Part shown: positions 1 through 6,500 of the stretch, one piece after another | How positions within the stretch are numbered: the first letter of the stretch is position 1 | How the letters are laid out: each line of letters begins with the position of its first letter | Source: Chloromonas sp. AAM2 | Taxonomy: Eukaryota; Chlorophyta; Chlorophyceae; Chlamydomonadales; Chlamydomonadaceae | NCBI GenBank assembly: GCA_004335635.1 | Contig: QAXH01001222.1 | Span: 1 to 11,295, forward strand | Direction: 5' to 3' | DNA: 11,295 nt | Translations under genes and position numbers: made by a program | Notes under the pieces: generated by a model | What the model was told of the DNA's origin: nothing | What the model saw: only the letters and a program-made list of their open reading frames with translations | Databases searched by the model: none

Positions 1-572
1 GCCTGCAGCATGCCTTCTGACCCCTGCCGGCCAACCAACTCCGCCAACTGACACGCCAACGGCTGCTGACCGGAACTGCCCAGTGCTCCTGTTGGTGGTG
101 CGGCCAGCACTTTTAGTAACTGACGATGCAAATCAGCGGCCTCCTGGAGAATTCGTAAGTGTAGGTGGTGCTCATCGCAGAAACTGGCAGAGTCGGTGGA
201 TGCTTCGTACGCACATAGAGCACGCAGTGCACTTAGGGCATCACTCTGCGGACACCGCAACGCCGCCTGCGCCTGGCGTGCCTTCGCTTGGCCCGCCCGC
301 GCCGCCCGCTCTGCGGCTTTGTCCTCCCGAGATTTTTCACGGTCCGCTTCCCTATCGCTATCCTCCTCGCCACCTCGTTCATTATTGCCTTCCTGCTGTT
401 GCAGTGGGTTTGTGTCCACGTGCATGAAAGGGGATTCAACGGCTAGAGCCGCTGCTAGTGCAACGGCGTAGGGCAGGGCCTGTCGGGCGACGTGGGCGGG
501 AGGCAGTTGGGCGCCTGCAGCGGCAGCGGGCTCAGAGGCCGCACCCACAAGCTTCAACTGCCAGGCAACCAC
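1..572 (-). CDS. DHX37: DHX37 exon 16 (ratchet domain), runs off the window
   Basis: An open frame of 190 codons from acceptor GAGTGCAG. After an Ala/Pro-rich start it encodes [19 protein letters not shown], matching the LPY...IVAALSVxDPF helix of HA2. A charged low-complexity insert of about 55 residues follows ([19 protein letters not shown] and alanine/arginine-rich sequence). Then come [30 protein letters not shown] and [11 protein letters not shown], the conserved HPxSDxLxxLxxL, FCxxxxLxxxxxxE and LRxQL signatures. The OB-fold is expected beyond position 1. A second possible acceptor inside the exon (GCTGCAG|GCGCC) would shorten the start in another frame and is not favoured. Confidence 0.9.
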   Translation of the reverse strand, partial: MVAWQLKLVGAASEPAAAAGAQLPPAHVARQALPYAVALAAALAVESPFMHVDTNPLQQQEGNNERGGEEDSDREADREKSREDKAAERAARAGQAKARQAQAALRCPQSDALSALRALCAYEASTDSASFCDEHHLHLRILQEAADLHRQLLKVLAAPPTGALGSSGQQPLACQLAELVGRQGSEGMLQ

Positions 573-3500
573 CTGCACTCGCAGCACATTTTGATAATCG
601 TTTGGGGTGAGAGTTCATGAGCTGGCCCCATCAGACGGGGCAGGCAACACTGTACAACAGCTGGGCTGAGGGTTACATGTAACTACAGCTCAGAAGGGGT
701 GGCTATAAAGGCACAGAACCTTTTTCAGAGGATTGCAACATGTCAGTGTGCCGATCCAACAGTAAGGTGGACCTCCTGACACTACGCTACGATGGCGCCA
801 CGTGGCATGCTGCACACTTGTGGGAATCTCCTGACGCTACGCTATGCCGGCACACCGCGCAAGCAAGCAAGACATGTGGGTGGGGTGATTGAACAAGCCT
901 TGGGAGTGGTGCCAGCGACCTTGGGTGCGTCAGGGTGGGCAAGGGCGTGTGTTGTTGCGCACCTCCAATAGCATGCGGGCGTGGCGTGGCCCAATGGGAA
1001 AGGCCGCCATGGCCCGGCCCACGTCCGTGAGCGCGCCCGATCGCCCGTCCAAAGCACACAGCGCCACCAGGCACCGCTCAGCAGCCCGCAGCGCCTCCGG
1101 ATCGGGGGGCGAGGGGAACGGAAAGTTGTGTACCTGCGGGGCAACTCACACCTCTCATGTTATGTCACCCATTCCGATTGACACCAAGCGACTAAGTACA
1201 TGACTGCTAGAGTTCCATCGCCCACCTTGTCCACCCCCATGCTTTTGAGCACGAGCAGCACCCCCTCCAGCGAGGTGTTGGCGATCTCCGGCGGCGTGTG
1301 CAGCGGCAGGCAGTCCTTGAAGTGAGCGCTGCTGAACAAGCGGTACGTGTGGCCTGGGCCCGTGCGCCCCGCCCGCCCCGCCCGCTGCGCCGCAGCCGCC
1401 TGGCTCACCCACCGCACCTGCATGGGGCACCGGCGCATGGGTGAGGTTGTGCCACTGGCGCATGGACAAATGGATGCGCCGTACCTGTCCAAAACCTCAT
1501 ATACAACTGTACGATACAACCTCACTACAGTGTACATTTGTACATTGAGATATGTGACACAGGGGCAGGCGACAACCGGCCTGCTCCCTGACTCGCAGGC
1601 ATAAAAGTATACGAGAGATTGCCATCCAACGAACATACCGCTCTGGCCTGGTCTACAATCTGAGCCTGTTTTCAAGGTCCGCCCCGGGCCGCCGTCTCGC
1701 AGCCGTTCATGAGTTGAACCCAACTGGCTGCAAACCACACGGCCCTTGTCCAGTTCAAAGTGTTGCATCACGACAGGCCCAAGCACACCACTCATAGCGC
1801 AGAGAACACCCTGCGTACCCTTCCACCTTTGAAGGGGCCCAGCTCAGAATTACGGTCTCGCCAGGGTGGCAAATTCCCGGTTAATGTGGCATCATGACAC
1901 CGTACACACCACTCGCAGCAGTCCCTGAGCGGTACCGCCACTTTAATTGAATTAGGAACACTGGTGGCATGCCCCTGCCGCACCTCAAAGCGGGCCATGC
2001 CCCCGCCGTCCGCCTCCAGAAGCCGCTGCTTGCTGCGCCCTGCGTCCACGACGTAACGGATGCCTGCAGGGCGGCAGAAGCAGCTCATACCATGGAGCAA
2101 CAACACACATTGCTGAGCTGAACAGAAAAACGGTTGCCACCATGTTTGCACATCCGATTGACAGGAGTTTCATGTGTCCCTTTCGAGCATTGCGCGCATC
2201 CATACGGACGCACAAGAAAACCAACAGATCTCCTGCAACAATCTATCAAATTTCAATGCAACTCAATGGTCTGAGCAGTTGGGCCATCCAAACCCCTCAC
2301 AGTCGGAACTTACCAGGAATGGTGAGTGAGGTCTCTGCCACGTTGGTTGCCACCACTATGAGCCTGTGGCCAGGCGGCGGCGCCTCAAACACCCTCGCCT
2401 GGGCCGCAGCTGGGAGCATGGCGTACAGCGGCAGCACATGCACCGGCCCGGGGCCCGCTGCTGCTGCCTCGGGAGGCCGCGGGCCTGCAACCGCTTTACC
2501 TCCCAACTGCTCCTCAAATCGCTTTTCCGCTGCGGCGATCTCTTCAGGAGTCATGCAGTCCCCACCCATCACCTGCACCACAAGCATGGGCACAGAACAA
2601 GACTTGTAACAGTGTCAGATTAAGCCAGACTGATACAGACAAACTCAATAGCGATGGGTACTCTGTCAAGCAACCGTTGGGTCAGCGTTTTGTCCTGCAT
2701 TATCTAATGGTACGCCTTACCAGGACCTTCCAGCTCAGTTCATCCAGCATCACCCATAGTTGACATCAACCAGTGGACAGCCTGAACAAACGCACACCCA
2801 CACCCACCTCCACCTCTTCTTCATCCTCGTCTTCACTGTCATTCATTTCATTGTAGTCATCTGCCTCCTCCTCCTGCTTCCCAGCCCCCTGCACATGCCC
2901 CTGCCACGACCCCGCAGACTCGGCCAAATCACCACCACCAAACTGGTCTCCCCCTGCATCCTCCTCCTCCGCCCCTTCCGCCCGGCCCTCGTGTACTGAA
3001 CCCCCAGCCGGCGCAGATTGCACCCCATTTGTCGAAGGCTGGCCCGCTTGTTGGGAGGGCTGCGCTGGTTCCAATGCTTGTGCCAGGTGTGGCTGACCTG
3101 GCTTTGAAAAGCGAGCCCTGAGCTTGCTGCACATGTGCTCCACTTCCCGTTGGCCTGTGAGTGAGTGAGTGAGCGAGCGAGCGAGTGAGTGAGTGAGTGA
3201 GTGGATGTCTTTTGCATCTGCATCGTTCGAAAAGTAGAACAAAAGATGGCTCAATCATCCATGTTTGACACCATCACCCTCGCACAACACCCCCGTCTCA
3301 ATCATCACCCTTATCAGGCTCGTGTGGCGTCCCGGGCTCTAGTGCTTGCTCGCGGTTCTTGCCTGCTTGCTGCGCTGCTGCTGCGCGTGCGCTGTTTTTG
3401 CCTGTCCTGCTGTCGCCTGTTGTAGGCTAGGTTAGGCTAGCCCGAGTGTTCTCGTGATTCCTGAGCTTTTCACGGCCGTGCTCGGCTGGACCCAATGTGT

Positions 3501-6500
3501 AAGCTCTTCACCACACATCATCATCTTCGCATTGCAAAGGACTGCTGGTGCAAAGTCCAAACCCTTGTCTCTAGCGCAGGTGGTGGCGCTCAGACAGGTC
3601 TGGGTTCAAGGGATGTACTTGCACACCAGCAGTCCCAACAATGACTTCAACAGCTATGTTCAAACAGTTTCAAGCCATTCGGGAATCCTTGCCCGTTGAA
3701 CAGAGCCAAGCAGGCACTAGGACTGAAGGTCACCCCTTAAGCCGTCATCACCTGTGAGAAATACTAACACGCCTCCGGGGGGCAGTTCGCTATGAACACG
3801 CACCACCTTGCGGAAAGCCGCACTTAAGTAGTCGGTCATTTCGGTGCGGCGGGCGAAGTGCACGGTGACCGGGTACTGGCGGGCCAGCACCTGGGGGGCA
3901 ACGCAGGCATGGCCAAGGCAGGCGTGTGGTGCGTGCAAATGTTCAAGTACTTCACTAAAGAGCTTGGCCTAAACAAAGAGCTTGCCGACAATCACCAAAT
4001 GAAGGAAATCTGTTCCTTATCCTACGTTAACCAAGCACTGAAGAGAGAGCTTGGCTTTGAAATTGCTGACGATTACTCCCAAAAAGACGGGGTTGTGATC
4101 GCCACACTGGACAGCAATAAGAAAGTACTGGCAAGGGTGTGTGTGCTGACTTGGCAGGTCATCAATGTGGTGCGACTGCCACACAAACGTACAAAGCCAG
4201 GAAAACTAAACGTTGAAAGGCCACCGTCACTTTAAATTAGGGTGTGAACGACATCGGACATCATCATGCCAGATGCCGATGTGGCGAAGTAGTACCTCGA
4301 TGATGGGTGGTGGCGAAGGGAAGAGCTTTGTGTTAGCCACGAAGTCCGATGTCCGGAGTGTGGCGCTCATGATGATGACCTTGAGGGGGTGGACTGACTC
4401 GGGTGCGTCCGGCCGGTAGCCGGGTGCAGCGCGCTGCTTTGTGCACAGCTGGCGCCTGAGGGCTACCACACGGGAAAGCATGCCTGCATGGACAGAGAAA
4501 CAACATCAGCAATACCACACGGGAAAGCATGCCTGCATGGACAGGGAAGGCGGCTGATACAGGTGGGCAAGAGGGAGTGCAGGTGCCGGGAGGCATTCAC
4601 ACGCTATGGCTCAGCACACAGTGTGCTAGACAGCGCTCTCCCTGTCTTTCCATCTTGGAAATGAGGCAGGTGAACGGGCAAGACGAGGAGAGCACGCTTG
4701 CATGGGTGTTGTCATAAGCCTGCGTGCCCTGCATGCGGTTGATTGCCCCGGCGAGCCGTGCTCCTGCCACCGACATGAACAGCCAGTGCTGGACAGGCTT
4801 CAGTTCGATCCTCTCAATTTTCTACATGCTGAACAGCTGGGGCTGCGATCCAAATGCATATCCACCCACCTAACAGCAGGTCAGTGTTGAGAGACCTCTC
4901 ATGCGCCTCATCCACCAGCAATGCACTGTACCGCCTGAGCAGGAAGTCGTCCTGCAGCTCCCTTAGGAGGATGCCGTCCGTCATGAACTTGATGCGTGTG
5001 GCGGCACCCATCTGCCGGTCGTATCGCACCTGCCAGCCAGAAGGGGGTGGTGGGCAACGAATTGTAACAGAAGAACTGAACGACAACTGTACGAACATGC
5101 TGTGCTGGGCATGCTGCGTTAACTGACATGAACATGATACTATATGTTGGAATAGTAGAACACTGAAAAGAAAGAATAGCGTTTTGCTGGCCACATGTGT
5201 TCACAACGTGCAAAGTAGTTCAATTGCACAGAGCACAAAGAAACGGAAATTCCTCTGGCATGGCCAAAGGCACAGAGAAAGTGTGATGCGATGGCCGTGC
5301 TGGTGGTTGCTTCCGCAAGGCGACAAGTACTGCAGTCCGCAGCCAGCTGCCCTGCCTGCATGCTGGCCACACCACTCCGCATGTGTTGGATGTTGAGTCA
5401 GGACGTTGAGCTTAAGCATACCTCCTGCCTCCTGCCTGAATTGACACTGGCAGGCGTGGCTGCCGTCAACTGAGAAAACCCCAAGCTCACCTGGTACCCC
5501 ACTGTGTGTCCCAGCTCCCCTCCCAGCTCATGCGCCACCCGCCCCGCTGTGCTGGTGGCCGCCACACGGCGCGGCTGCGTCACGCCCACGCACCCGCCGC
5601 GCTCGGGGAAGGCGCTGCACCCGTAGCCGGCCTCCAACAAAAACTGAGGCACCTGTGCAGTGTTATTTCAAGCACCGTTTGACGTTTCCTATCATGCACA
5701 ATTGATTTGATTACATGAAGTGCAAAAAACCTGCGAGAAGGAGACAGAAACTGGAAAAGAAACGACCTAAAACCTGAGAATCTTTCTTTTCTGGCATGAT
5801 TCATTTGATTTGATTAGATATCTTTCATGAAGTGCAACAAAAGTGGTAGATATCTGCCCAAAACTGAAAGAATCGACTTAAAAACCGATAACAAGGTGAC
5901 TTGATTGTCAAGCATTTGCTAAAAACAAACACTGCACCTGAGTGGTCTTGCCACACCCGGTCTCGCCACAAAGAACCACCACATCATGTGCAGCCACAGC
6001 CTCCACAATCTCCTGCAACCACAGACACGATCTGCACATCTGAGTGGTCCTGGATGGGCAGGAGCAGGACAAGAGCAGGACAGAAAGCCAGGACGGCAAG
6101 CCAGGCTAGAAAGCCACTTCGTGGGTGAGCAGGGAAGGTCACTTCGCTGTGCACACTGAACCTGTAGATTGACGGGTTGACTTCTGACAAGCACCTTGTG
6201 CACGCCGTGATGATCACAATGCGCCTATGATGGTGTGCACAAGCACGCATACCTGCTCCATGCCCATAATTGGCAGGCCTCTGCGCGCAGCCTCAATGTC
6301 CAGTGGGCGCTTGACATGCACCACGCGGTGTTGTCCTGCCGCCCGGCCGCCTGCGGCAGTGTCAGATCTTGCAAACGGTGATTGATTTCATCATATTATC
6401 AGTATTCTTGCGGTTTTGGCAAATAAACGTCTGTTGTCTGATAGAACTTTGATTAACTCAATGTGAACGATGGAACTGTGCAAAGTAAGCGGGCAGGTTG

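Noticed and set aside
233..439. Basic Arg-rich minus-strand frame
   Set aside because: It is an alternative frame of exon 16; the helicase frame carries the conserved HA2 signatures and is open throughout.
1160..1795. Long minus-strand open frame covering exon 14 and part of intron 13
   Set aside because: Only the last part (exon 14) is helicase-like. The upstream 126 codons match nothing in the family, and a good CAG acceptor plus the exon 13 phase place the border at 1417.
3454..3699. + strand open frame in intron 10
   Set aside because: Composition is only mildly protein-like, there are no splice sites in phase and no motif was recognised; it probably arose by chance.
4333..4596. Minus-strand frame using the upstream duplicated acceptor copy
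   Set aside because: It begins like exon 9 but shifts frame after the second copy and loses motif III, so it is not the productive exon.
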